A stretch of 41,871 bases of DNA from CAYYJM01 sp964471755 (lineage in GTDB: Bacteria > Planctomycetota > Planctomycetia > Gemmatales > Gemmataceae). The DNA lies in contig CAYYJM010000020.1 in NCBI GenBank assembly GCA_964471755.1, positions 1 to 41,871 on the forward strand, given 5' to 3'. The position numbers and the translations under genes are program-made. Below the pieces are notes generated by a model that had not been told where the DNA came from, did not search any database, and worked only from the letters and a program-made list of their open reading frames with translations. Below, in pieces: positions 17,181-25,734 of the stretch. Numbering within the stretch: position 1 is the stretch's first letter; each line of letters starts with the position of its first letter.

Positions 17181-17321
17181 GTGCTGTTCGGAGAGCCCGA
17201 AACGTCTCGCTTCCTCGCCGCCGTGGAACGGCTCAAGCGTCAGCGCCGGAAGCGCGATCGGCAAACTCGACAGGCACGGAAGCGTATCCGGCGGCTTCAG
17301 AAGAAATCGCCCGCCACCTGA
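17181..17321 (+). CDS. Possible small basic protein (46 aa)
   Basis: A GTG start with GGGAG (17169-17173) seven to eight bases upstream opens a 46-codon frame. The product is strongly basic: a short N-terminal part (LFGEPETSRFLAAVERL) and then an Arg/Lys-rich helix (KRQRRKRDRQTRQARKR). It ends 14 bases before the pduO start codon, so it could be co-transcribed. Basic composition could suggest nucleic-acid binding, but in GC-rich DNA such frames arise by chance, so this is tentative. Confidence 0.35.
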   Translation: MLFGEPETSRFLAAVERLKRQRRKRDRQTRQARKRIRRLQKKSPAT

Positions 17322-17335
17322 CCGGAGGGCCTTGC

Positions 17336-17905
17336 ATGGTCACCCTCTCGCGCATCTACACCCGTTCGGGCGACCAGGGCGAAACATCGCTGGGCGATCG
17401 AAGTCGGGTCGGCAAGGACCATCCGCGCGTTACGGCGTATGGCACCGTCGATGAGCTGAACGCCGTGCTGGGTCTGCTCCTGGCGACGCAGCCGGACCTG
17501 ACCGAGGCCGAGTTGCTTCGCGGCATCCAGAATGATCTGTTCGATCTGGGTGCGGACCTGTGCGTGCCGCAGACAACGGACGAGCAGGCCGGGAAGAATC
17601 TTCGCGTCACGGCGGCACAGGCCGATCGGCTGGAGAAGGCGATCGACCGACTGAACGCGCCGCTGGGAACCTTGCACAGTTTCATCCTGCCCGGTGGCAC
17701 CTCGGCCGCCGCGTGGGCCCATCTTGCACGCACCGTCTGTCGCCGTGCCGAACGCGAGGTCGTCGCCCTGGCTCGGGACACGGCGATCAATCCTCAGGTG
17801 GTCATTTACCTCAATCGTCTCTCGGATCTCCTCTTCGTGCTGGCCCGTGTCTACAACAACCACGGACGCGATGACGTCCTGTGGAAACCGGGCTTGACGC
17901 AGTAG
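17336..17905 (+). CDS. pduO: PduO-type cob(I)alamin adenosyltransferase
   Basis: The 189-residue protein opens with the signature 'IYTRSGDQGETSLGD', then SRVGKDHPRV and YGTVDELNA, the ATP-binding part of PduO-type enzymes. 'FILPGGTSAAAWAHLARTVCRRAER' and 'YLNRLSDLLFVLAR' are the other conserved blocks. It transfers the adenosyl group of ATP to cob(I)alamin to make coenzyme B12. GGAGGG (17324-17329) precedes the ATG by six bases. No other cobalamin gene is nearby, so it probably serves salvage or a distant B12 enzyme. Confidence 0.95.
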   Translation: MVTLSRIYTRSGDQGETSLGDRSRVGKDHPRVTAYGTVDELNAVLGLLLATQPDLTEAELLRGIQNDLFDLGADLCVPQTTDEQAGKNLRVTAAQADRLEKAIDRLNAPLGTLHSFILPGGTSAAAWAHLARTVCRRAEREVVALARDTAINPQVVIYLNRLSDLLFVLARVYNNHGRDDVLWKPGLTQ

Positions 17906-17907
17906 CA

Positions 17908-18006
17908 GTAGGGTGGGCCAAGCGCCAGCGAGAGCCCACCGACTCCTCGTACGGTGTCGCTGCGCTCCCGTTGGATCGGTGGGCCTCCTTCGTCGGCCCA
18001 CCCTAC
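17908..18006. repeat. Nested palindromic repeat C
   Basis: Outer arms GTAGGGTGGGCC (17908-17919) and GGCCCACCCTAC (17995-18006); inner arms GCCCACCGA (17934-17942) and TCGGTGGGC (17976-17984). It begins three bases after the pduO stop and ends 14 bases before the next start. The GTAGGGTGGGC core is widespread in bacterial intergenic DNA (from memory). No transposase gene is near. Confidence 0.9.
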
Positions 18007-18020
18007 GTTTTGGGGCACCC

Positions 18021-18845
18021 ATGTTCACCCTCTCCGCTTTTGCCGACGAGATCTCCCCCGATCCGCAGGAGCAGATCGACGTCCTCCGCACCTGTGGCAT
18101 CCGCCACATCGAGCTGCGCTCCATCCTCAAGACCAACGTCCTCGACCTGACCGATCTCCAGGTCCAGGAGTTGAAGGCTCTGCTCGACCGGAACGGGTTC
18201 AAGCTCAGTGCCATCGGTTCGCCGATCGGCAAGGTCAAGATCGACACGCCGTTCGAGCCGCATCTCAAGCGATTCGAGCGAGCGGTCGAGCTGTGCAAGG
18301 TCTTCGGCACGCCGAACATCCGCATCTTCAGCTACTACAAGCCGGACGGCACCGACTGGCCGCAGTGGCACGACGAGGTCTGGCGGCGGATGGCCGAGAA
18401 AGTTCGCCTCGCCGAGAAGGCCGGCGTGCGGCTGCTGCACGAGAACGAACACAACATCTACGGCGACAGCCCCGATCGGGTCGCCGAGTTGCTCGCGGCC
18501 TTTGCCGGTCCCGCGTTCCAGGGCGTCTACGACGCGGCCAACTACGTCTTCTGCGGCTTCGATCCGTGGGAAGGCTGGAACAAGACCAAGGACCGGACGG
18601 GCCACTTCCACATCAAGGACTGGAAGGCCGGCGAGCCGCACGGCAGCATGGCCGGCGAGGGCCAGGGCCGCTGGCCCGAGGTTCTCGCCGAGGCCGTGAA
18701 GCGCGGCTACGCCGGCTTCGCGACGATGGAACCGCATCTGCTCGGCGGCGGCCCGACCGGCGGCGTCACCGGGCCGGAACTGTTCCCGAAGGCGGTCGCC
18801 GCACTGAAGGCGATCCTCGACAAGGTCGGTGGCCGATACCAGTAA
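18021..18845 (+). CDS. Sugar phosphate isomerase/epimerase-like TIM-barrel protein
   Basis: The 274-residue protein has the AP-endonuclease-2/xylose-isomerase-like barrel pattern: 'LSAFADEISPDPQEQIDVLRTCGIRHIELR', the strand 'VRLLHENEHNIYGD' with likely metal ligands Glu and His, 'GVYDAANYVFCGFDP', 'HFHIKDW' and 'FATMEPHL'. These supply the Glu-His/Asp-His-Glu set that binds Mn or Zn. Cytoplasmic; there is no signal peptide. The sugar substrate is unknown. Five bases separate it from the next gene, suggesting an operon. Confidence 0.9.
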   Translation: MFTLSAFADEISPDPQEQIDVLRTCGIRHIELRSILKTNVLDLTDLQVQELKALLDRNGFKLSAIGSPIGKVKIDTPFEPHLKRFERAVELCKVFGTPNIRIFSYYKPDGTDWPQWHDEVWRRMAEKVRLAEKAGVRLLHENEHNIYGDSPDRVAELLAAFAGPAFQGVYDAANYVFCGFDPWEGWNKTKDRTGHFHIKDWKAGEPHGSMAGEGQGRWPEVLAEAVKRGYAGFATMEPHLLGGGPTGGVTGPELFPKAVAALKAILDKVGGRYQ

Positions 18846-18850
18846 ACGCC

Positions 18851-20305
18851 ATGCTGCCTGTTCACGTTCGCATTGTCGATGCCGACACGATGAAGCCGAT
18901 CGCCGTCCGGTTGCGGGTGACGGACGGCGCGGGCCGATCGTGCGTACCCTTTGGCCGACCGGCGACGTTTCGCACCGGCCCCGGCGAGGATGTCGGCGGC
19001 CAGGTGCGCATCGGCGGCGAGGACTGGTATTACGTCGATGGCGGAGCGGAGATGTTCATCCCGCCGGGGCCGGTGCGTGTCCAGGCGTGGCACGGCTTCG
19101 AGTATCTGCCGCTGGACCAGATGCTGGACGTGAAGGCGGGCCAGCTCGCGATCCGCTTGCAGATGCGGCGGTGGACCGACGAACGGGCCACGGGCTGGTA
19201 CAGCGGCGACGCCGCCGTGTTCGAGATCGATCCGTTCAGTGCCTTGCTCGAAGGGGCGGCCGAGGATCTGGCGGTTGTCAACGTGCTGGCACGAGAGGGA
19301 CGCGACGGCCGGATCACGAACATGACCGCGTTCAGCGGGGCGGCTCCCGCCCTGGAACGATCCGGGCACCTCGTCACAGTCGGGACGTGCAACTCTCACC
19401 CGGTTCTCGGCTCACTGGTGCTACTCGGTTGTCATCGGCCGGTCTTTCCACTGCGGTTCGGCGACCCGGATGGTCGTCTGGACTGGTCGATCTGCGACTG
19501 GTGTGATCAGGCCCATCGCAAGAAGGACGGCGTCGTTCTCTGGTCGAGCGATTCGGCCGGGGCAGCCGGGGAGTTGCTCGCGGCGGCCCTTCTCGGCAAG
19601 GTGGATGGGATGGTGTTCACGACCCCATCACCAGCTGACGCCTGGGAGCGCTGGTATCACCTGCTGAACGTCGGCGTGCGTCTCGCCGTCGTCGGCGGGA
19701 GTCGGAAGGACAGCAACGCGTCACCACTGGGTGAGATGCGAACGTACGCCCGGATACCGGCCGGCGAACCGCTCACGTTCTCGGCCTGGCTCGCCGCCAT
19801 TCAGGCGGGGCGGACCTACGCGACAGGGCGAGCGCTGCTCACGCTCCGCGTCGTGGATCGAGGGCCGGGAGAGACCTGCACCATGGCTCCGGGTCGGCTC
19901 GCCGTCGTCGCGGAGAGCCGAAGTGCGTTGGGGAGAAGGACCGACGGCTCAGTTCTGGAACTGGTCCACTGCGGACAGGTTATTGATGCCGGGACGTGCG
20001 ACTCGATCACCGCCGAGGTGGCGATCGAACGGAGCGGCTGGATCGCCGCTCGGTTGCGGTGTCATGACCACGTTCTCGCCCACACGACACCGGTCTACGT
20101 CGAGGTCGAAGGCCATCCGGTCAGCCCAGCCGCTGAGGCCGTTGCCGCCCTGAGAGCCGACCTGGAGAACACTCGACGCTGGGCTGCGACAGCTCCGGGA
20201 GAGGACCGTTTCCGTCGGCAGTTGCTTGCCAACCTCGACGCCGTAGAGGCGCGAGTGAAACGCATCTCGGCTGGTTTTGGCGAGCGTGGGGCGTCAGCCC
20301 CATGA
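18851..20305 (+). CDS. CehA/McbA-like protein lacking metal-binding histidines
   Basis: The 484-residue protein follows the layout I know from planctomycete CehA/McbA-type metallohydrolases: an N-terminal beta domain (VDADTMKPIAVRLRVTD), then a PHP-like domain. Where the family has 'GWYSGDLHVH', this reads GWYSGDAAVF, so the HxH pair is missing. A later GSD-type metal site appears as GGSRKDSN. 'DWCDQAHRKKDGVVLW' and 'FSAWLAAIQAGRTYATGRALL' match the fold. It is therefore probably not a metal-dependent hydrolase. No clear signal peptide is seen. The last nine residues and the TGA lie inside palindromic repeat D, so the original C-terminus may have been altered. Confidence 0.75.
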   Translation: MLPVHVRIVDADTMKPIAVRLRVTDGAGRSCVPFGRPATFRTGPGEDVGGQVRIGGEDWYYVDGGAEMFIPPGPVRVQAWHGFEYLPLDQMLDVKAGQLAIRLQMRRWTDERATGWYSGDAAVFEIDPFSALLEGAAEDLAVVNVLAREGRDGRITNMTAFSGAAPALERSGHLVTVGTCNSHPVLGSLVLLGCHRPVFPLRFGDPDGRLDWSICDWCDQAHRKKDGVVLWSSDSAGAAGELLAAALLGKVDGMVFTTPSPADAWERWYHLLNVGVRLAVVGGSRKDSNASPLGEMRTYARIPAGEPLTFSAWLAAIQAGRTYATGRALLTLRVVDRGPGETCTMAPGRLAVVAESRSALGRRTDGSVLELVHCGQVIDAGTCDSITAEVAIERSGWIAARLRCHDHVLAHTTPVYVEVEGHPVSPAAEAVAALRADLENTRRWAATAPGEDRFRRQLLANLDAVEARVKRISAGFGERGASAP

Positions 20306-20360
20306 CTCTTCGTCTTCGCCGCGCTCAAGAGTCATGGGGCTGACGCCCCACGCTCGCCAA
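20277..20360. repeat. Palindromic repeat D, 34-base perfect arms
   Basis: Arms 20277-20310 (TTGGCGAGCGTGGGGCGTCA...) and 20327-20360, loop of 16 bases containing TCTTCG. It provides the stop codon of the rightward gene and lies between convergent genes, where it could act as a bidirectional terminator. Confidence 0.97.
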
Positions 20361-20370
20361 GAATCTTCGA

Positions 20371-21843
20371 CTACCCCAGCTTGATCGTCACCGTCTTCGT
20401 CTCGGTGTAATGCTCCAGCACCGCTTCGCCGTTCTCGCGGCCCTGGCCGGACATCTTGAAGCCGCCGAACGGCGTCGTCGTGTCCACGATGTGGTAGCAG
20501 TTCACCCAGACCGTGCCGGCCTTCACCGCCTTCGCGTACAGATGAGCCTTGTCGATGTTCTTGGTAAAGATGCCCGCCGCCAGGCCGTAGTACGTCTTGT
20601 TCGCTCGCTCGACAACCTCGTCAAAGGTCTTGAACGGCAACACGCTGACGACCGGGCCGAAGATCTCATCCTGGGCGATGGCCATGTCGTCCTTGACGCC
20701 ATCGAAGATCGTCGGCTCGACGTAGTAGCCCTTCTTGCCCTGGCGCTGGCCGCCGGTCATGAGCGTCGCGCCCTGCTTCTGGCCGAGATCGACGTAGTGC
20801 AGGATCTTGTCCAGCTGCTCCTGGCTGACCTGCGGTCCCTGTTCTGTCGTCGGGTCGAGCGGATCGCCGAGCTTGCGCTGCTTGGCCTTCTCGGCCAGGC
20901 GCTCGACGAACTCCTGACGGATCTTGTCCTCGACGAAGAGGCGTGAGCCGGCCGTGCAGCACTGGCCGCCGTGGAAGTAGATGGCGTGGAAGGCTCCCTC
21001 GACGGCCTGGTCCATGTCGCAGTCGGCGAAGATGACGTTGGGGCTCTTGCCGCCCAGCTCGAAGGTGCAGCGCTTGAGCGTGTCAGCCGCGTTCTTCTGG
21101 ATGATCTTGGCCGTATCGACGTGGCCGGTGAAGGCGATCTTGTCGATGTCGGGATGCACGACCATGGCGTGGCCGGCCGTCTCGCCCAGGCCGTTGATGA
21201 TGTTGACGACGCCGGCCGGGAAGCCGGCCTCCACGGCCAGTTCACCGAGACGGAGGGCCGTCAGTGGCGTCTGCTCGGCCGGCTTCAGAACGATGGTGTT
21301 GCCGCAGGCCAGGGCCGGGCCCCACTTCCAGGCGAGCATCAGGAGCGGGAAGTTCCACGGGATGATCTGGCCGACGACGCCGAGCGGCTGGCGGAGCGTG
21401 TAGGACAGGAAGGGCCCCTTGACCGGGACGGTACGGCCCTCGATCTTGTCGGCCCAGCCGGCGTAGTAGCGCAGGCCGGCGATGACGCCGCCGAGGTCGC
21501 CGCGCGCGTCGGAGATGGTCTTGCCGGAGTTGAGGCTCTCCAGGATGGCCAGTTCGTCGGCGTTCTGCTCGACGAGGTCGGCGAGCTTGTAGATGAGTCG
21601 GCCGCGATCGACGGCGTCCATCTTGCCCCAGGGGCCGGTTTCGAGAGCGGCCCGGGCGGCCTTGACGGCGCGATCGACATCGACGGCGGTGCCGGAAGCG
21701 ACGTTGGCGATGACATCACCGGTGGCCGGGTTGTAGGTCTCGAAGGTCTTGCCCTCGACGGGATCGACCCACTGGTTGTTGATCAGCAACTTGGTGAGCT
21801 TGATCGCCGGCGGGGTCGCCTTCTTTTTCGTGGCGGTGGCCAT
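20371..21843 (-). CDS. Aldehyde dehydrogenase (NAD(P)-dependent)
   Basis: The 490-residue protein has the standard family length. Conserved blocks: 'NPATGDVI', 'IIPWNFPLLMLAWKWGPALACGNTIVLKPAEQTP', general base Glu262 in FELGGKSPN, and nucleophile Cys296 in HGGQCCTAGSR; 'EIFGPVVSVLPF' and 'PFGGFKMSGQGRE' close the fold. It oxidises an aldehyde to its acid. The usual FTGSTxxG cofactor loop reads FTGHVDTAK, which may alter cofactor handling. AAGGAG lies eight bases before the ATG. Substrate unknown; the sequence is closest to ALDH1/2- or betaine-type enzymes by eye. Confidence 0.95.
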   Translation of the reverse strand: MATATKKKATPPAIKLTKLLINNQWVDPVEGKTFETYNPATGDVIANVASGTAVDVDRAVKAARAALETGPWGKMDAVDRGRLIYKLADLVEQNADELAILESLNSGKTISDARGDLGGVIAGLRYYAGWADKIEGRTVPVKGPFLSYTLRQPLGVVGQIIPWNFPLLMLAWKWGPALACGNTIVLKPAEQTPLTALRLGELAVEAGFPAGVVNIINGLGETAGHAMVVHPDIDKIAFTGHVDTAKIIQKNAADTLKRCTFELGGKSPNVIFADCDMDQAVEGAFHAIYFHGGQCCTAGSRLFVEDKIRQEFVERLAEKAKQRKLGDPLDPTTEQGPQVSQEQLDKILHYVDLGQKQGATLMTGGQRQGKKGYYVEPTIFDGVKDDMAIAQDEIFGPVVSVLPFKTFDEVVERANKTYYGLAAGIFTKNIDKAHLYAKAVKAGTVWVNCYHIVDTTTPFGGFKMSGQGRENGEAVLEHYTETKTVTIKLG

Positions 21844-21922
21844 GGGAGAGTCTCCTTGCGGTCCCTCGGGATGTCGCTGGGGTACGCGGCTATGATAGGG
21901 CGCACCGCCCGGACGGCGAGGC

Positions 21923-24155
21923 TCACTGAGCCTTGTTCGCGGCGCTCTTTGCCAGCGTCTCCGCGCGTCGTTTTTTCAGGTCGGCGTTGTCGGGATCATC
22001 GAGGAGCAGGCGGCCGACGTGGAAGGCGACGGCGAACCACTGGCCCTCCTTCTCGGCGAGGACGGCCTGCTCGGTGTGATGGCGTTTCCGCTCGGCGAGG
22101 TCCGACAGCGGCCAGGCGTTGTCGTTGGGCGCGGTGCGTGAATCGGTGACGCCGATGATCGTGCCTTCCGCCCGGGCCGTGAGGAAGCCATCGCGCGAAC
22201 GAGCCGGGCCGGCCGGCGGCATGGCGGGCGCATCCGCGGTGTCCGCCGGCTTGCCGTCGGCGAGGGTCCAGGCCAACACCTTATTCTTGTTGTCCCAGGC
22301 GAAGAGGCGTTTGCCGTCGGGGCTGAAGGCCACGCTGCTCACCCGGTCTGCGTGCCCCTTGAGGGTGAGAACCTCGGTGCCCTTCTCNNNNNNNNNNNNN
22401 NNNNNNNNNNNNNNNNNNNNNNNNNNNNNNNNNNNNNNNNNNNNNNNNNNNNNNNNNNNNNNNNNNNNNNNNNNNNNNNNNNNNNNNGGCGTCCCACAGC
22501 TTCGCCGTACTGTCCAAGCTGCCGGTGAGGAGGCGTTTGCCGTCGGGGCTGAAGGCCACGCTGATCACCTCGCCTGTGTGCCCCTTGAGGGTGAGAACCT
22601 CGGTGCCCTTCTCGGCGTCCCACAGCTTCGCCGTACTGTCCAAGCTGCCGGTGAGGAGGCGTTTGCCGCCGGGGCTGAAGGCCACGCTGATCACAGGGCC
22701 TGCGTGCCCCTTGAGGGTCTGCTTGCTGGCATCGAAACGCCAGCGGAGGTGGCGATGTTCCCAGCCGCGCAGGTTCCACTGGCACTCATCCAGATAACGA
22801 AAGGCCTCCGGGACATTGTTCTCCACAAAGGCGGACTGGGCCAGTAACAGTTTACCGGCGTAGACGGCCCACTCGGCCCGTTGCAACTGGTCCTCGGCGC
22901 GGGCCTTCTGGCGCTGGGCTTCCTCTTTGGCCTTCGCCTCGGCTTTCGCCAGGTCCTTGGCGTCGGCCTCGGCCGTGCGGGCGTCGGCCTCGGCCGTGCG
23001 GGCCACGTCCTCGGCCGTGCGGGCGGCACGTGCCTCCGCGTCGGCCTGCCGGGCGTACGCCGCCGACACGAACACCCCGGCCGTCAGCACCAGCACCACC
23101 ACCGCCGCCGCCAGCGACACCACCACGTTGCGCCGCACCCACTTGACCGCACGTTCCACCACCCCGACCGGCCGGGCCTTCACCGGCTCGCCGGCCAGAT
23201 AACGCCCCAGGTCGTCGGCCAGATCCTGGGCCGTGCCATAGCGACGTTTCGGGTCCTTCTGCAGGCACTTGTGAACGATCGTCTCCAGATCGACCGGCAC
23301 CTTCGCGTTGAGCTGACGCAGCGGCACCGGCTCGTCGCTGATGACCTGCAACAGCGTTTCCAGGGCCGTCGCCGCCCGGAACGGCGGCCTTCCCGCCAGG
23401 CACTCGTAGAGGATGGCACCCAGGGCGTAGATGTCCGCCGACGGACCCACCTCCTTCTTGCCCTCGGCCTGCTCCGGCGACATGTACGACGGCGTGCCCA
23501 TCACCGAACCGGTTCGCGTCGCCCCCTGCTCGTCCAGTTTCTTGGCCAGGCCGAAGTCGGTGATCTTCGGAACAAGGCGAGCCCTCGGCGACAGCCGGGG
23601 GAGTGACGACGCGGTATCTCCCCCGGCTGTCGCCGGGGGCTCGCCCATCAGCAGCACGTTGGCCGGCTTCAGATCGCGGTGGATGACGTTTGCCTGATGG
23701 GTCGCGTGCATCGCCTCGGCCAGCGAACGCACCAGCGTCGCCGCCTCCCTCGGCGGCAGCGGATTCTTCGCCAGCACCGCATCGAGAGAGCCGCCGCCGC
23801 AGAGTTCCAGGGCCATGAACGGCCGGCCGTCGTGTTCGCCGACCTCGAAGACCTGGACGATGCCCGGATGCTGCAAGCGTGCGATCGCCTGGGCCTCCGT
23901 CTGGAAGCGCTCGACCTCGACGCTTCCCGAGTGGGCCCCGGAAAGGATCATCTTCAGGGCACAGGGTCGGTTCAGACCAAGATGGCGGGCAAGATAGACC
24001 ACGCCCATGCCGCCGCGGCCCAGCTCGCGTTCGATGACGTAGCCGGCCGGGGCACGAGTATCGGTGGATTCTGAGCGGGAGTGGCCCAGTGCCAGGGTCG
24101 CGCCCGGATCGTCAGCCGATGGTGGCAAGGTTACGTCGTTATCGGATTGGGGCAT
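21923..24155 (-). CDS. Transmembrane Ser/Thr protein kinase with WD40 repeats (contains 100-N gap)
   Basis: Kinase domain about residues 39-325 with all key parts: GRGGMG loop, Lys68 in CALK, HRDLKPAN (159-166), DFG (200-202), and SYMSPEQ. A stretch of about 20 extra residues (roughly 172-194, PPATAGGDTASSLPRLSPRA) lies between the catalytic loop and DFG and is encoded by a palindrome. A membrane helix follows at about 345-367, then an Ala/Glu/Lys-rich coiled coil with repeated 'RTAEADA', then WD40 repeats ('GHTGEVISVAFSPDGKRLLTGSLDSTAKLWDA'-type units, split here as 42-residue repeats). A 100-N gap (22388-22487) hides an unknown number of repeats. After it, the frame continues to a C-terminal helical tail. 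The pseudokinase gene ends 28 bases upstream. Confidence 0.88.
22388..22487. other. Assembly gap (100 N) inside WD40 repeats
   Basis: Exactly 100 Ns with a frame change across them, flanked by near-identical 126-base repeats; the assembler probably failed on the tandem array. Confidence 0.97.
22488..22739 (-). repeat. Tandem 126-base WD40-coding repeats
   Basis: Two nearly identical units (starting GGCGTCCCACAGC at 22488 and 22614) encode 42-residue WD40 blades. A partial unit reappears left of the gap. Near-identity at the DNA level points to recent duplication or gene conversion. Confidence 0.85.
23576..23645. repeat. Palindromic repeat E inside kinase coding sequence
   Basis: Arms 23576-23603 (GGCGAGCCCTCGGCGACAGC...) and 23618-23645, 28 bases with one mismatch, loop of 14. 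It is read through in frame by the kinase gene and encodes the extra residues between the catalytic loop and the DFG motif. Confidence 0.95.
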
Positions 24156-24183
24156 GGTAGGGTTCCTCAAGAAAGCCTCGGCC

Positions 24184-25569
24184 TCACATGCCACGAAGGG
24201 TAAAGAAGATCACCACGGCGAGGATCACGATCACCGCCGCGGCACCGCCGATCAGGGTCCACTCGCGCACGGTCAGACCGAAGATGCGCTCCAGGCCGTC
24301 GCTGGCCGGCGGAACGGCCGGAGTGACCGGCTTCGCCACGGGTATCGAGGGGGACGCGACCGGAACCGGCGGGGGCGCGACAGGAGTCGGCACGGCCACC
24401 AGCTCGACATCGACGATCGGCTGCTGACTCTGGACGTACTTCAGGTACTCCGGCATACCGGCCTCGGCTTCGATCGGCCGGGCCGGAGTCGCCCCCGCCG
24501 TCAGGTACGCCTGCAACGCCTGCGCCGCCTGGTCCGGCGTCGGATATCGCTGCGCCGGGTCCCTGGCCATCAGCCGGTCGAGGATCACCTGCAAGCCATC
24601 GGGGATGCCAGGACGCAGGGACGCCAGGCGAGGCGGTGCCGTCGTCGCGGCCTTGACCATCTTGGTGGCGATGTTCTTGTCGGGGAACGGCACCTGGCCG
24701 GTCAGAGTGTGGAAAAGGACGCAGCCCAGCGCGTAGATGTCCGAGCGGATGTCGGCCCGGTGAGCGTCGCGGGCCTGTTCCGGGGAAATGTAGTCCGGTG
24801 AGCCGAGCAGGTCGCCGGCGGTCGTCAAGTTGGCGTCGTGCGGCCCGGCGGCCGCGTCGCCCTCGTCGAACAGGGCCCGCCCCAGGGCGATCTCGAGGAT
24901 CTTGACCGTCGCGTCCTTCGTCGTGTCGAGCTGACCGGGTCGATGGCCGGGCACCAGCATCAGGTTGGTCGGGTTGAGATCGCGGTGGATCATACCAGCC
25001 TCATGCAGGTGCTGTAGACCAAGCAGCGCCTGGTGGATGAGCCGCACGGCCTCCGGCGCGGGTAGGGCTCCACGACGCTTGAGAACGTCGGCCAGCGTCT
25101 CGCCCTCGAGATACTCCAGGACAATGTAGTGCAACTCGTTGGCCTCGCCGGACTGAAACGTGCGCACGACGTTGGGATGCTTCAGCTTGCGGGCCAGGCG
25201 CGCTTCGCGCTGGAAGCGGCCGAGCGTCTGCGGGTCCTGCACCCGCGACGGCGGCAGGATCTTGACGGCGACGCGCTGGCCGAGTTTGTGTCGAGCCTCG
25301 TAGATGCCGGCAAGGCGACCCTGGCCGATCCGGGCGACGAGCGTGTAGTCGCCGAGCTTCAGACGGTCCCAGCGCCCCTTGAGGATCAGGCCACGCTGGA
25401 ACTCGTTCAGTTTGCCCAGGGCCTGTAGCCAGGTCGCGAAGGCGACGGCGTCCTGCGGGCCGGGTTTCTCCTGCTGAAAGCGGGCGAACAGGGCCCGCAC
25501 TTCCGCCGGCGGATGCAGATTGCTGCGGGCCAGGGCGTTGCACAGATCCTGCGGTGTCGTCGGTTCCAC
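24184..25569 (-). CDS. Tail-anchored Ser/Thr kinase-like protein, probable pseudokinase
   Basis: The 461-residue protein starts with a helical region (about 1-70), then a kinase-like domain (about 74-350). The glycine loop is GQGRLAG and Lys103 (VAVKIL) is present. HRD is kept (195-197), but the next Lys is Asn199 (HRDLNPTN), and DFG reads EIA (ILEIALG), placing Glu226 where the Mg-binding Asp should be. SPDYISPEQ and DIYALGCVLF are retained. A Pro/Val-rich linker leads to one C-terminal membrane helix (about 437-458) with almost nothing beyond, so it is tail-anchored with the kinase domain in the cytoplasm. Loss of the DFG Asp makes catalysis unlikely. The active kinase follows 28 bases downstream, consistent with a regulatory pair. 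Confidence 0.88.
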   Translation of the reverse strand: MEPTTPQDLCNALARSNLHPPAEVRALFARFQQEKPGPQDAVAFATWLQALGKLNEFQRGLILKGRWDRLKLGDYTLVARIGQGRLAGIYEARHKLGQRVAVKILPPSRVQDPQTLGRFQREARLARKLKHPNVVRTFQSGEANELHYIVLEYLEGETLADVLKRRGALPAPEAVRLIHQALLGLQHLHEAGMIHRDLNPTNLMLVPGHRPGQLDTTKDATVKILEIALGRALFDEGDAAAGPHDANLTTAGDLLGSPDYISPEQARDAHRADIRSDIYALGCVLFHTLTGQVPFPDKNIATKMVKAATTAPPRLASLRPGIPDGLQVILDRLMARDPAQRYPTPDQAAQALQAYLTAGATPARPIEAEAGMPEYLKYVQSQQPIVDVELVAVPTPVAPPPVPVASPSIPVAKPVTPAVPPASDGLERIFGLTVREWTLIGGAAAVIVILAVVIFFTLRGM

Positions 25570-25734
25570 GGGCTATCTCCATCGATCAGGCGGTTGAATT
25601 GAACCGACCGTGGGTGGTCGGCCTGAGCATCCTACCACCGTCTCGAGCCGTTCGCCAGTCTCCAGGCATGGCGGTCGATCCGGCTCAAGCTTCCGCATCG
25701 ATTGTGCCGATTGTATCGATCGGGAGACTCTCGC

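Noticed and set aside
17908..18006. Nested palindrome C as an insertion sequence
   Set aside because: It is about 100 bases, has no transposase frame and no clear target duplication; kept only as a repeat.
22488..22739. Regular tandem repeats as a CRISPR array
   Set aside because: The unit is 126 bases, has no spacers, and codes for WD40 blades.
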